64,000 nucleotides of DNA from Starkeya sp. ORNL1 (lineage in GTDB: Bacteria > Pseudomonadota > Alphaproteobacteria > Rhizobiales > Xanthobacteraceae). The notes under the pieces were generated by a model. The model saw only the letters and a list, made by a program, of their open reading frames with translations. It had not been told where the DNA came from and made no database searches. The translations under genes were made by a program, and so were the position numbers. Below are positions 45,094-54,171 of the stretch, one piece after another. The first letter of the stretch is position 1, and each line of letters starts with the position of its first letter. The DNA is taken from NCBI RefSeq assembly GCF_012971745.1, contig NZ_CP048834.1:1674001-1738000 (forward strand), read 5' to 3'.

Positions 45094-45588
45094 CTACCTG
45101 GCGCGCAGGCGAAGGTCGCCGATGCCGACCGCGAGATTGACGCCGGTCTTGCCCTCGACGCTGACCGGCTGCAACGCGATGGTGTTGCCGGAGCCGCCCA
45201 CAAGGGCGTTGGCGCCGGCGCCGAGACCCCAGGCCGCCGCCGCCGATGCGCCGACATAGTTTCCGGCCAGCGCGCCCGGAGCGGGATTGGCGGTCGGAGC
45301 GAGCACGCCCCAGAGCAGCACGCTGCGGGTCGTCACGCCGAGATCGACGCCCCAGCGGCTCATCGTGCCTTCATAGTGCGTGCGGTAGCCGCGCCTGGAG
45401 CGGAAGGTGCATTCCAGCGTACGGCGCGAGCCGATGACAAAGCTGACCGAGGGCCCGGCATGGCACTCAAGGTTGCCGGCGGCGACGCGGCGGATCTGGG
45501 CGCTCGCGGGGGTCGCCATGATGCCGGCGGCGCCGGCGAGCAGGGCGACGCACAGAATGGCGCGCGTGAGGGAAGTCCGTATCATCAT
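45094..45588 (-). CDS. DUF992 domain-containing secreted protein
   Basis: 164 residues from ATG 45588, RBS AGGAGATTGG. Signal peptide ILCVALLAGAAGIMATPASA. The mature protein has the DUF992 pattern: GNLECHAGPSVSFVIGSRRT, LECTFRSRRGYRTHYEGTMS, RWGVDLGVTTRSVLLWGVLA and the Ala/Gly-rich GNYVGASAAAAWGLGAGANA. It is a small envelope beta-barrel-like family restricted mostly to Hyphomicrobiales, with no assigned activity. Own terminator at 44926-44961. Confidence 0.9.
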   Translation of the reverse strand: MMIRTSLTRAILCVALLAGAAGIMATPASAQIRRVAAGNLECHAGPSVSFVIGSRRTLECTFRSRRGYRTHYEGTMSRWGVDLGVTTRSVLLWGVLAPTANPAPGALAGNYVGASAAAAWGLGAGANALVGGSGNTIALQPVSVEGKTGVNLAVGIGDLRLRAR

Positions 45589-45684
45589 CCAATCTCCTTG
45601 GGGTCTTTGCCCAAGGCATCAGAGCCACCCCGGCGCGGGATGCGCAATCGGTAAAATGGCGTTCCTGAGCGTCACGCGGGGCAA

Positions 45685-46320
45685 CTAAATGCCCCCTGTC
45701 ACAAGTTTGGCGCTCGCAGCGAGCGCGAGAAACAGCATGATGATCCCCGAGGCGATATCGAAGACCCTCAGGCGCTGCTCATGCTGAATGACGACGCCCA
45801 TGAACTTGCCGACGCACGCGTATCCGAGACACCCGGCGGAACTCATGATCATGAGGCCGAGCACGAAGTCCTCGCGAGCACCGACGCTCGCAAAGGACTG
45901 GCCGACGAACGCGGGGATCAACAGGCGCTCCAGATAGGTAAGCGGATTGGTCCACACGAACGTCAGCACGCGACGGATGCATTGTACCGCGTCGGGTTCG
46001 AAGGCCGCGCCGGCGCACCTCTCCAGCGTCAGTGACAGTCTCAGCTTTCGGCAAGCCTGATAGGCGATCAGGGCAACGCCGGCCCAGGACAACGCCGTGC
46101 GGACGCTGCCACCTGCCGAACCCAGCATTCCGGTCAGGATCTGGGATGAGCTCAACAGCACCAGAAAGCTCAAGCACGTCGTGGTGGCTACGAGTGTAAC
46201 GCGCCCTCGCGCCAGCCCTTCGCGCAGGATCATGGCACTGTTCGGCCCGAGGGATACTATTGACGCCGCACCAATTGCGATGCCAACCCAGAATGCATTG
46301 ATCTCAGTCTCGAACGTCAT
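45685..46320 (-). CDS. LysE/RhtB-family amino acid exporter
   Basis: 211 residues from ATG 46320 (MTFETEINAFWVGIAIGAAS); six predicted membrane segments. The family hallmark is the first-helix motif IVSLGPNSAMILREGLARGR (commonly xPGPxxx), and a central TFVWTNPLTYLERLL corresponds to the NPK motif region (NP present, usual Lys replaced). Exports basic or hydrophobic amino acids or related metabolites; substrate unknown. Variation at the NPK motif suggests an atypical subgroup. Nearby genes are also of accessory type. Confidence 0.82.
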   Translation of the reverse strand: MTFETEINAFWVGIAIGAASIVSLGPNSAMILREGLARGRVTLVATTTCLSFLVLLSSSQILTGMLGSAGGSVRTALSWAGVALIAYQACRKLRLSLTLERCAGAAFEPDAVQCIRRVLTFVWTNPLTYLERLLIPAFVGQSFASVGAREDFVLGLMIMSSAGCLGYACVGKFMGVVIQHEQRLRVFDIASGIIMLFLALAASAKLVTGGI

Positions 46321-46622
46321 CGCAGGCCCCCACGAATTGGTCATGGGGCGAGGCAAATCCTCTCACCGTGAGTCCAGCGTGAACTGTCTCGAAGCGGCGT
46401 TGGACTTCGAATGGCGATTTACTTGACGGAACTGGTCACAGAGAGACCGGCGCGTCGTCTGGTTCGACGCGCCCCACATCGCGCGGCGGCCCAGATCTCG
46501 CAGACGATCCCGGCGGCCGGCTGCTGGCGCCGCACGAGCCCGACGCCCTGGCCTGCAAGCTGACGGGCGGGGCATGGGCCCTGCTCGGGAGCCCGCTGTT
46601 CCTTCCGCCGGCGGCCGACCGC

Positions 46623-47159
46623 TCAATCGATGATGTTCACCCGCCTGACTTCCCAGGTGCGCGATGGATGATTGTCGCAATTGTACTGGAGGCCCTCGAC
46701 ATTGTTGGCCGTGCTCACGCCACCGGCAATGGTCAGGCATTTGCCGGTCTGCAGGTTCACGAGCTTGTAGATGCCGCCGCTTGCCACCTGCTGCAACGTC
46801 CAGCGGCGCGAGCGATCATCGTCGCAATTATACTGGAGGGCGCGCACGTTGTTTTCGGTGCTTCGTCCGCCGGCAATGGTCAGGCACTTGCCGGTCTGCA
46901 GGTTGGCGATCTTGTAGACACCGTTCGAGCCAATCAGTCGCCAGCGGCGCGAAGGATGGCTGTCGCAGATATACTGCACCGTTCCCAGATTGTTCGCGGT
47001 GCTCACTCCCCCGGCAATGGTGAGGCATTTGCGGGTCTGCACGTTGATCAGCATCCACTGATCTGCCGCCGATGCATCGCGCGGGGCGGCTACCAGCAGC
47101 AACCCGGCCGCCAGAAGACTGGATGCAATGAATCGGAAAGCCCGTAAAAGTGCACGCAT
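46623..47159 (-). CDS. Secreted ricin-B-type beta-trefoil lectin
   Basis: 178 residues: signal peptide (SSLLAAGLLLVAAPRDASA) and then only one beta-trefoil built from three near-identical units of about 46 residues, each with LQTGKCLTIAGG(V/R)ST(A/E)NN and a (Q)YNCD...RRW end. QxW-type trefoils bind galactose or other sugars; the first unit has VQTRKCLTIAGGVSTANN. No catalytic domain is attached. The high similarity among units indicates recent internal amplification. Role could be in surface adhesion or as an envelope inhibitor (inference). Confidence 0.88.
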   Translation of the reverse strand: MRALLRAFRFIASSLLAAGLLLVAAPRDASAADQWMLINVQTRKCLTIAGGVSTANNLGTVQYICDSHPSRRWRLIGSNGVYKIANLQTGKCLTIAGGRSTENNVRALQYNCDDDRSRRWTLQQVASGGIYKLVNLQTGKCLTIAGGVSTANNVEGLQYNCDNHPSRTWEVRRVNIID

Positions 47160-47459
47160 GATCCCTCTCCCAGGACATGGCTACAGCAACCGGCAACTGA
47201 TGTTCTTAGTATCACAAGTGAATATTGATTTCACGCGGCGCATCTTGCCTGAACAATTCGTAGCAAAGCTGATGTATCTAATCCAAGCTGTTGAAATGAC
47301 GTAGGGTTTGATTTGCACAGGCCGATCCCTGCGATTTCCGGGGCGCACCGCCTGCCCGGATGAACGCGCGCTGACAGGCGCGTTCAGGTGCGATTGCACC
47401 GCCGGCCCCTAGAAGGCCGCGATGCCGCCTGCCGGCATGAACCAATCGTGGGGACCATT
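47160..47459. other. Divergent intergenic region, 300 bp
   Basis: AT-rich upstream region of the lectin gene (47170-47310). A hairpin TGAACGCGC / GCGCGTTCA lies at 47361-47386, with no T-run. No gene seen. Confidence 0.4.
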
Positions 47460-47816
47460 ATGCTCCGTGCCGCCTTGCTTCCGCTCGCCGCCGCCCTCGT
47501 GCTCGGCGCCTTTGCCGCTGCACCGGCGATGGGCGAGACCGCTGTCCGCCTGTTCAAGATCGTCACGGTAAAGGACGAGATCATCGTCGGGCTGACCCCG
47601 ACCGATGCCGCCCGCCTCGGAGCCGAGGATGCCGGCGCCATCGCCGCCGGCCTCAGCACGCCCGGCGGGCTCACCGTGTGGCGCTTCGCGGTGCGCAAGA
47701 ACGCGGCGGGCGGGCTCGAATATGCGCCGCTGGACCGCGTCGCGCTGCTGCCGCACGAATCGCTCCGGGTCGAGCCGTACAAGGCGGCGATCCCGGTGAT
47801 CGCGCCGCAGCCATGA
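47460..47816 (+). CDS. Secreted hypothetical protein, 118 aa
   Basis: ATG 47460 gives a signal peptide MLRAALLPLAAALVLGAFAA...AMG. Mature part: VRLFKIVTVKDEIIVGLTPT, then DAARLGAEDAGAIAAGL and WRFAVRKNAAGGLEYAPLDR, a compact alpha/beta domain of ~95 residues. Not recognised beyond being a small conserved envelope-type protein. The stop overlaps the start of a two-helix membrane protein (ATGA), so they form an operon and may interact. Confidence 0.7.
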   Translation: MLRAALLPLAAALVLGAFAAAPAMGETAVRLFKIVTVKDEIIVGLTPTDAARLGAEDAGAIAAGLSTPGGLTVWRFAVRKNAAGGLEYAPLDRVALLPHESLRVEPYKAAIPVIAPQP

Positions 47817-48004
47817 GGTACCTCATCGCAGGTGTGCTGATCGTGCTCGGCGGCGGCTGGACCTGGTTCGTCACCATGGCCGCGCAAATGGTCTCGCGCT
47901 CCATCCGCCCGATGGAGGACATTCTGATGCCCGCGCTGCCCGGCATCTTCCTGATACTGGTGGGGGTGTTCATCCTGATGCGGCGGCGTTCGCGCCAGCC
48001 CTGA
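47813..48004 (+). CDS. Small two-helix membrane protein, 63 aa
   Basis: ATG 47813 overlaps the previous stop by four bases (ATGA). MRYLIAGVLIVLGGGWTWFV forms the first membrane helix and MPALPGIFLILVGVFILMRR the second, with a basic end RRRSRQP that should stay in the cytoplasm. Function unknown; it looks like an inner-membrane partner of the secreted protein encoded upstream. Confidence 0.7.
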   Translation: MRYLIAGVLIVLGGGWTWFVTMAAQMVSRSIRPMEDILMPALPGIFLILVGVFILMRRRSRQP

Positions 48005-48296
48005 AGCATCGTCGCACCCGATGGGCGGCTGGCCGGAAGGTCGGGGCCAGCGCGCCGCCTATTCCTGCGAAAATCTCGCGCTATTCGGCGAACCGGCCAA
48101 GTCGCCACGAAAGGCGGCCGGCATGGTTAACTTGGCCGAGCGAAGCACGCGCGGCGCCGATTTTTAGGCTATATTCTGGTCTGCCGATATTTCGCGCACG
48201 GCGTGAGCCGAACACGCTTTTATATTGAACGAACGCTAGGAACGGCTCAAGCTGGCGGAAGCTGACACCATCGTGCCAGTGCTGGGGGGAGTTTCC

Positions 48297-50750
48297 ATGC
48301 GGTATCGCGGACATCGCCTGATCACCCTGACATCCGCCGCACTGGTGATCTTCGGCCAGATCGGGCCGGGCTTCGCGCAGTCGGCCCGACCGGCCGCGGC
48401 GACGCAGAAGGCGGCGACGCCCGCCCCCGCCCCAACTCCCGCACCCTGGCCGCGCGTGGTCGATGGCGAGGGCTTCGAGATCACCATCTACCAGCCGCAG
48501 GTCGACAAATGGGCGGGCGACCTGCTGGAGGCGCGCGCCGCGGTGTCGGTGTCGCGCGAGGCGACTCCCGAACCGGCGCTCGGCGTGATCTGGCTCACCG
48601 CCCGCACCCAGGTCGATCGCGCCAACGGCCTCGTCGCGCTGGACGACATCACCATCACCAAGGCCGCCTTCCCGACCGACGCCGGCAATACCGAGACCTA
48701 TCTCGCCGCGGTGCGCGACGAGGCGCCGACCGGCGTGCGCACCATCTCGCTGGCTCGCCTGCAGGCCAGCCTCGCAGTGGCGGACGACACGCAGGACGCC
48801 GCCAAGGCGGTGCCGGTGAAGAACGCGGTGCCACGCATCATCTACAGCGAAGGTCCGGCGATGCTGGTGCTGGTCGACGGCAAGCCGGACCTGCGCGACG
48901 TGGCCGGCACCAAGCTGCTGCGCATCATCAACACCCGGGCGCTGATCGTGCTCGACCAGCTGAGCGGCAAATATTATCTGCGCGCGCTGAAGGGCTGGCG
49001 CGAGGCGGCGAGCCTCGACGGGCCGTGGCAGGTCGCGGCCAAGCCGCCCGCTTCGCTCGCCACCGCGCTGAAGGCGGCCGGCAGCCAGGTCGATCCGATG
49101 GACACGCCGGCGCCGGAGATCGCCGATGCGGTCGCGGCCGGCGAAGTGCCGACCATGTATGTCAGCCAGGTGCCGACCGAGCTGGTGCAGACCGAAGGCA
49201 AGCCGGAACTCGCGCCGATCCCCGGCACCCAGCTGCTCTATGTGAACAACACGCAGAGCCAGATCGTCGTCGATGTGGGCTCGCAGGACTATTATGTGCT
49301 GATCGCCGGGCGCTGGTTCCGCACCAAGTCGCTCGCTAGCGGCCCCTGGGACTATATCGCCAACGACAAGCTGCCGGCCGACTTTGCCAAAATCCCGGAG
49401 AACCATCCCAAGGCCGACGTGCTCGCCTCGGTCAGCGGCACCCCGCAGGCGCAGGCAGCGCTGATCGACAACCAGATTCCGCAGACCGCCTCGGTGGACC
49501 GCAAGAAGGCCAAGGCGAATGTGCGCTATGACGGCGCGCCGAAGCTGCAGCCGATCGAGGGCACCGCGCTGGAATATGTGGTGAACTCGCCGGTCCCGGT
49601 GATCAAGGTCGACGCCAACAGCTATTACGCGGTGGAAAATGGCGTGTGGTTCGTCGCCACCAGCGTCAATGGTCCGTGGAGCGTGGCGGCCGAGGTGCCG
49701 GCGGTGATCTACACCATCCCGGCGAGCTCGCCCTTGCACTATGTCACCTATGTCAGGGTCTATGGTTCGAGCGGCGACATCGTCTATGTCGGCTACACGC
49801 CCGGCTATTACGGCACCGTGGTGTCGCCGACCGGGGTCGTGGTCTATGGCACCGGCTATTATTATCCCTCGTGGACCGGCAGCTACTGGTACCCCTACCC
49901 CGCGACCTATGGCTATGGCGCCGCCTTCGCCTGGGGCGCGGTGGCGGGCTTCACGCTCGGCGCCATCGCCGGCGCGGCCTGGTATGGCGGCGCCTGGGGC
50001 TGGAATCGCTGGCGCGGCGATGTCGATATCAACATCAACCGGAACGTCGATTTCAACCGGAACAATGTCTACAACCGGTGGAACAACAACGCCGTCCATA
50101 GCCGCGTCGACAACCGCATCGACCGCAATTTCGGGCCGGACGGACGTGGCTCCGACCGGCGCGGCCCGGACGGGCGCAACAACCTCGCCGACCGCGCCAA
50201 TGACGCGCGCAACCGGCCGGGAGATCGCCCGGGCCAGGGCGATCGTCCGGGCCAGGGCGATCGTCCGGGCCAGGGCGATCGCAACCGGCCGGCCCAGTGG
50301 GACCGCCCGGGTCAGGGCGATCGCAACAAACCCGGCCAGGGCGACCGCGCCGGCAAGGGCGACCGCCCCGGCGCCGACCGCGCCGCGAGCAAGGGCAAGG
50401 GTGCTGGCGACCGCGCCAAGCAAGGTTCCGCCAATCGCGCGCCGTCAAAGCCGAAGCCGGCCGCGAATGACCGCTATGCCGGCCGCGACGGCAATGTCTA
50501 CAAGCGCGGCGCGCAGGGCTGGGAAGGTCCGCAGGGCCGCCCGCCGGGAGCCGACGAGCTTCGCAACCTCAACCGCAGCGAGGGCGCGCGCTTCAATGGC
50601 GGCCAGATGGAGCGCTCACACTTCAGCGGGGGCGGCTATGGTGGCGGCGGCGGATATCGCGGCGGCGGCGGTCCGCGCGGCGGGTTCAGTGGTGGCGGCG
50701 GAGGGGGGTTCCCTCGTGGTGGCGGTGGCGGCGGCCGCGGCCGGCGCTGA
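48297..50750 (+). CDS. Large secreted repeat protein with Gly/Arg/Asp-rich C-terminus
   Basis: 817 residues from ATG 48297 with GGGGGGAG at 48284-48291; the signal peptide ends GQIGPGFAQ. The ordered N-terminal part (about 50-500) contains two to three related beta units with the pattern LLYVNNTQSQIVVDVGSQDY ... GRWFRTKSLASGPWDYIAND; compare AVENGVWFVATSVNGPWSVA. These resemble sugar-binding (family V/XII-like) modules by annotation habit. Then an aromatic segment YGYGAAFAWGAVAGFTLGAI (membrane-prone) and a low-complexity region with tandem RPGQGD units and a final GGGGYRGGG stretch. Likely surface or outer-membrane associated. Activity unknown. Confidence 0.7.
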   Translation: MRYRGHRLITLTSAALVIFGQIGPGFAQSARPAAATQKAATPAPAPTPAPWPRVVDGEGFEITIYQPQVDKWAGDLLEARAAVSVSREATPEPALGVIWLTARTQVDRANGLVALDDITITKAAFPTDAGNTETYLAAVRDEAPTGVRTISLARLQASLAVADDTQDAAKAVPVKNAVPRIIYSEGPAMLVLVDGKPDLRDVAGTKLLRIINTRALIVLDQLSGKYYLRALKGWREAASLDGPWQVAAKPPASLATALKAAGSQVDPMDTPAPEIADAVAAGEVPTMYVSQVPTELVQTEGKPELAPIPGTQLLYVNNTQSQIVVDVGSQDYYVLIAGRWFRTKSLASGPWDYIANDKLPADFAKIPENHPKADVLASVSGTPQAQAALIDNQIPQTASVDRKKAKANVRYDGAPKLQPIEGTALEYVVNSPVPVIKVDANSYYAVENGVWFVATSVNGPWSVAAEVPAVIYTIPASSPLHYVTYVRVYGSSGDIVYVGYTPGYYGTVVSPTGVVVYGTGYYYPSWTGSYWYPYPATYGYGAAFAWGAVAGFTLGAIAGAAWYGGAWGWNRWRGDVDININRNVDFNRNNVYNRWNNNAVHSRVDNRIDRNFGPDGRGSDRRGPDGRNNLADRANDARNRPGDRPGQGDRPGQGDRPGQGDRNRPAQWDRPGQGDRNKPGQGDRAGKGDRPGADRAASKGKGAGDRAKQGSANRAPSKPKPAANDRYAGRDGNVYKRGAQGWEGPQGRPPGADELRNLNRSEGARFNGGQMERSHFSGGGYGGGGGYRGGGGPRGGFSGGGGGGFPRGGGGGGRGRR
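50226..50283 (+). repeat. 18-bp tandem repeats coding RPGQGD
   Basis: CGTCCGGGCCAGGGCGAT recurs three times almost without change (50227-50280), with diverged versions to about 50370. Basis of the RPGQGD protein repeat; prone to copy-number change. Confidence 0.85.
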
Positions 50751-50795
50751 ACCTCATACGTTCGCTCTGGCGCCGGCGACCTCCGGGTCGCCGGC

Positions 50796-51080
50796 TCAGT
50801 GGCCGAACTGTTTGCGCAGCTCGCCCTTCGCCGCTTCCAGCGTCTCGCGTTTCGACGAGGAAAGATGGCGTCCGGCCCTGTTGATGTAGAAGCTCAGCAT
50901 CGACATGGCGGATCGAAACGGGGAGGACTTCCTCCGCTCGCTTTCCTCCGCTGATTTCTTGAGGGATTTGGCGATCTTCTCGGGATCGTCGGCTTCGAAT
51001 ATGTGTTCTTGCAGGTCCATCGCGTCGCTGTATCGGGTGACGTCGGCGGACCATTGCTCGTTAGAATGGCTCATACTCAT
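50796..51080 (-). CDS. DUF3175 domain-containing protein
   Basis: 94 residues from ATG 51080 (second ATG at 51074). The whole length matches DUF3175: WSADVTRYSDAMDLQEHIFE, DDPEKIAKSLKKSAEESERR, then FRSAMSMLSFYINRAGRHLS and ETLEAAKGELRKQFGH. A small helical cytosolic protein widespread in Proteobacteria; function not known. Convergent with the large secreted protein gene (45 bp apart). Confidence 0.88.
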   Translation of the reverse strand: MSMSHSNEQWSADVTRYSDAMDLQEHIFEADDPEKIAKSLKKSAEESERRKSSPFRSAMSMLSFYINRAGRHLSSSKRETLEAAKGELRKQFGH

Positions 51081-51323
51081 TCTCTCATCACTTCCAAGCC
51101 ACGGGATACTAACGCGCTCGCAGGTCGGGCGTTCCTCCGCGGTGCGATCACTGCGGTGCGACTGGGGCCGTGGCCCTGCCAGGACGGCGGCGCGGTCGGG
51201 CGCGGCCGGCATTTACGCGTCCCTTATGCGCGCAGTGGCAAATGCCAATCGCAAGCTGATACGGGGTGCGCCACATATACTTCACCCACCGTGGCTGGGG
51301 CCGATGCGGGATGGAGTTGGGAG

Positions 51324-51488
51324 ATGTCGCTTCACAGGATCACGCTCTGCGTCAAGCGCTTCATGCAGATCATTGACGAGGAAGTGGCCGATGCGGCCGA
51401 GATGAATGCCCGCGCCTACGGCGCCGGCGACCACCGCAAGGCGCCTGCGGCGGCGCGGCATGGTCACGCCACGCTGTTCGGCGCCTGA
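51324..51488 (+). CDS. Small hypothetical protein, 54 aa
   Basis: ATG 51324 preceded by GGAGTTGGGAG. MSLHRITLCVKRFMQIIDEE continues VADAAEMNARAYGAGDHRK. The N-terminal half is helical and amphipathic; there is no signal peptide. Family not recognised. Composition and frame use support coding modestly. Confidence 0.45.
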   Translation: MSLHRITLCVKRFMQIIDEEVADAAEMNARAYGAGDHRKAPAAARHGHATLFGA

Positions 51489-51601
51489 GGCCTGCTGGCT
51501 CGCCGGCGGCAATGCCGGAATTGCGTTGCATTTTCTGGTGGTTGCGCCACGATGGTGGTGGTCGCGAACCGTCGCGTGCGACCGATTCCAGGAACCGCAC
51601 C

Positions 51602-51889
51602 ATGCCGACCATCGCCCAGCTTGTCGTATGGATCATCGTCGGCCTGGTTGGCGGCACCCTTGCCGGCCTCGCCACCACCTGGACCACCAAAGGCTACGGC
51701 ATGGGCCGCAATCTCGTGATCGGGCTGATCGGCGCGGTCATTGGCGGCTTGCTGTTCCGGCTGCTCGGCCTGTGGCCGGGGCTCGACCAGATCTCGATCT
51801 CGCTGCGCGACGTGGTCTCCGCCTTCCTCGGCTCGCTCATCGTGCTCGGCGCGCTCTGGGCCTGGCAGCGCTGGGGGCGCACGGCCTAG
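51602..51889 (+). CDS. GlsB/YeaQ/YmgE-family membrane protein (transglycosylase-associated)
   Basis: 95 residues from ATG 51602; three hydrophobic helices (about 5-24, 36-56, 70-90). VWIIVGLVGGTLAGLATTWT and MGRNLVIGLIGAVIGGLLF show the glycine-zipper pattern of this stress-related inner-membrane family. The link to transglycosylase is by name only. It begins about 110 bp after the 54-aa frame. Confidence 0.85.
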   Translation: MPTIAQLVVWIIVGLVGGTLAGLATTWTTKGYGMGRNLVIGLIGAVIGGLLFRLLGLWPGLDQISISLRDVVSAFLGSLIVLGALWAWQRWGRTA

Positions 51890-51974
51890 CCAGAGTGACC
51901 CGTCCGGATCTGAACGGGTCACCTTAGGTTCAGCAAAGCCGCCGCACCGCGGCGGTCATGCCGCCTGTCCCAGC

Positions 51975-53603
51975 CTATTTACCGGCCTGCGCGGCGATAG
52001 CGGCTTCGATCTGCTCCTTTACGGCTCCCATATTGAAGCTCGCGCCCTTCTGCATCGGCGGGAATTCGATGAAGGTCTGCGCAGCCTTCGCCACCTCCTG
52101 CTGCACGAAGACGAAGCGCCAGAACTCATAGGCAAACCAGTTGTAATAGGCGAGCGAGCCGACGGCGCCGCTGGGCATGCCGGTGCGCTCATAAGGATCG
52201 AGCCGAAGATTGACCAGGATCGGCCAGTCGACCTTCACGGTCGCGCCGAGCCAGCCGCCGGGCTGGTCGGTGAAGCGATACTTGAAGTCGTCGATGCGGA
52301 CCGCGCTCAGCGTGCCCTCGGTGAAATAGAAGATCTCGTGCCGCTTCGACGGACCCTTTCCTGTAATCACGTCCATCTGGTTGTAGCCGTCCAGATGCAC
52401 CTTGAAGGTCCGGTCGCCGATCGTCTTGCCCTTGAGCAATTCGCTGGTCACGTCGGGATTGCCGGCCGCAGCCACGAGGGTCGGGAACCAGTCGAGGCCG
52501 GAAAAGATGCCGTTCTCGACCTTGCCGGCGGGAACCTTGCCGGGCCAGCGGATGATCGCCGGGACCCGGAAGCCGCCTTCAAGCGCAGTGCCCTTGCCGC
52601 CGGCAAACGGGGTCTGCCCGCCATCGGGCCAGGTGAAGTTCTCGGCGCCATTGTCGGTGGTGAACACCACGATGGTGTTGTCGTCGACGCCATTGTCCTT
52701 CAGGTACTTCATGACGGAGCCGACGATATCGTCGAGCTGGGCCATGCCGGCTTCCTCGATGCTCCAGCCGTTTTCCGGCGTGCGCATGGCTTCATACTTG
52801 TCGGACAGATGGGTCACGACATGCATGCGGGTGGGGTTCAGCCAGACGAAGAACGGCTTCTTGTCCGTCCGCGCCTTGTCCATGAATTTCAGGGTGTTAT
52901 CGAGGATCTCGTCGTCCACCGTCTTCATCCGCTCGGGATAGAGCGTGCCGGCGTCCTCGATGCGCTGCCTGCCGATCTTGCCCCAGCGCGGCTGCACGGT
53001 CGCATCGTCATCGGCCGTCGCCCATGAATGCACCATGTTGCGCGGGCCGACGGTGTCCTTCAGCGCCGGCGGGTAGTTGCGATGCGATGGGTCTTCCATC
53101 GCGTCGAGATGGTAGAGATAGCCGAAGAACTCGTCGAAGCCGTGCACCGTCGGCAGGAACTCGTTCAGGTCGCCGAGATGGTTCTTGCCGAACTGCCCGG
53201 TGCTGTAGCCGAGCGGCTTGAGCGCCTGGGCGATGGTGATGGCTTCGGCGGGAATGCCGATGGTGGAGCCGGCCTGGCCGACCGTCGTCAGGCCGGTGCG
53301 GATCGGCAGTTCGCCGGTGATGAAGTTGCACCGGCCCGCCGTGCAGCTCGCCTCCGCATAGTAATCGGTGAAGCGAATACCCTCATTGGCGAGCCGATCG
53401 AGGTTGGGCGTGCGCCCCGCCATGATGCCCTGATTATAGACGCCGATGTTCGACCAGCCGACATCATCGCCCATGATGACGACGATGTTCGGTGGAGCGC
53501 TTGCCGGCGCCTGGGCCGAGGCCATCCCGGTCAACGCCGTCGCGAGCAGGAGCCCGCCGGCCATGCTGCCGAATGCGCGCGTGAATCTGGACCTTGTCGT
53601 CAT
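51975..53603 (-). CDS. Sulfatase (arylsulfatase family), exported
   Basis: 542 residues from ATG 53603 with GGGAGG upstream; signal peptide AGGLLLATALTGMASAQ. N-terminal metal site VVIMGDDVGWSNIGVYN and the formylglycine motif SCTAGRCNFITGE, in which the first Cys is the residue converted to formylglycine (C-x-A-x-R variant of C-x-P-S-R). Further metal/active-site residues: GKNHLGD, VFTTDNGAENFTWPDGG. Close to the Pseudomonas/Mycobacterium arylsulfatase group that releases sulfate from organic esters, useful for sulfur scavenging. No activating enzyme is adjacent. Confidence 0.92.
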   Translation of the reverse strand: MTTRSRFTRAFGSMAGGLLLATALTGMASAQAPASAPPNIVVIMGDDVGWSNIGVYNQGIMAGRTPNLDRLANEGIRFTDYYAEASCTAGRCNFITGELPIRTGLTTVGQAGSTIGIPAEAITIAQALKPLGYSTGQFGKNHLGDLNEFLPTVHGFDEFFGYLYHLDAMEDPSHRNYPPALKDTVGPRNMVHSWATADDDATVQPRWGKIGRQRIEDAGTLYPERMKTVDDEILDNTLKFMDKARTDKKPFFVWLNPTRMHVVTHLSDKYEAMRTPENGWSIEEAGMAQLDDIVGSVMKYLKDNGVDDNTIVVFTTDNGAENFTWPDGGQTPFAGGKGTALEGGFRVPAIIRWPGKVPAGKVENGIFSGLDWFPTLVAAAGNPDVTSELLKGKTIGDRTFKVHLDGYNQMDVITGKGPSKRHEIFYFTEGTLSAVRIDDFKYRFTDQPGGWLGATVKVDWPILVNLRLDPYERTGMPSGAVGSLAYYNWFAYEFWRFVFVQQEVAKAAQTFIEFPPMQKGASFNMGAVKEQIEAAIAAQAGK

Positions 53604-54171
53604 GGTCGAGCCTCCCGGGATCCTATGGATCTGATTGTTTGCGCCGGCAGGAACCGTCTCGCCCTGCCGGGGGAAACGTGAGAATTCGGTCGCCCCGGTA
53701 CGTTCTCCTGACGCACCGTAGGAGTATCCAGAGCAAGGCAGGTCAGTATCAGGCTTTCGAATGCGTACGTATTGTTGACCAATTGGCCGAAAACGTATTC
53801 GCCTCGCTCGAGCTTGGCTATTCAAGCTCGAGCGGCCCAGATGGTCGCAGCTCTCAAGTTTACGGAACGCAACTTAGTCTATGAGCTGATCAACCAGTGA
53901 TTATGGTAATCTTATCGCGCGAGAAGAGCCAGCGGCGGGGGAAGAAAAAGACGGTTCCCGGCTTGGGAGCTGCGCGGGGTATCGTGCCGGGGTCGGCAGT
54001 CGGGTAAAATGGACCGTTTCCACCGTCATGGCCGGCGTGTACCGGCCATCCACGGTTGCGCCCTCGTCGCGCCCGTGGATCCCCGGGACAAGCCCGGGGA
54101 GGACGGGGTGGCGCGGGTCGATTGTCGGACTGCGGGCCGGGCCCGGAGGCGTTTCCCTCGCCGCTCAACCC
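53604..54171. other. 568-bp intergenic region with REP-like palindromes
   Basis: The half near the sulfatase is AT-richer (53680-53930), with no convincing ORF. From 54028 to 54105 it holds palindromes ATGGCCGG...CCGGCCAT and GATCCCCGGG...CCCGGGGA typical of the REP elements of these genomes. Confidence 0.5.

Noticed and set aside
53594..53884. 96-codon plus-strand frame beside the sulfatase start
   Set aside because: Overlaps the sulfatase RBS and signal-peptide region, has no RBS and no protein-like composition.
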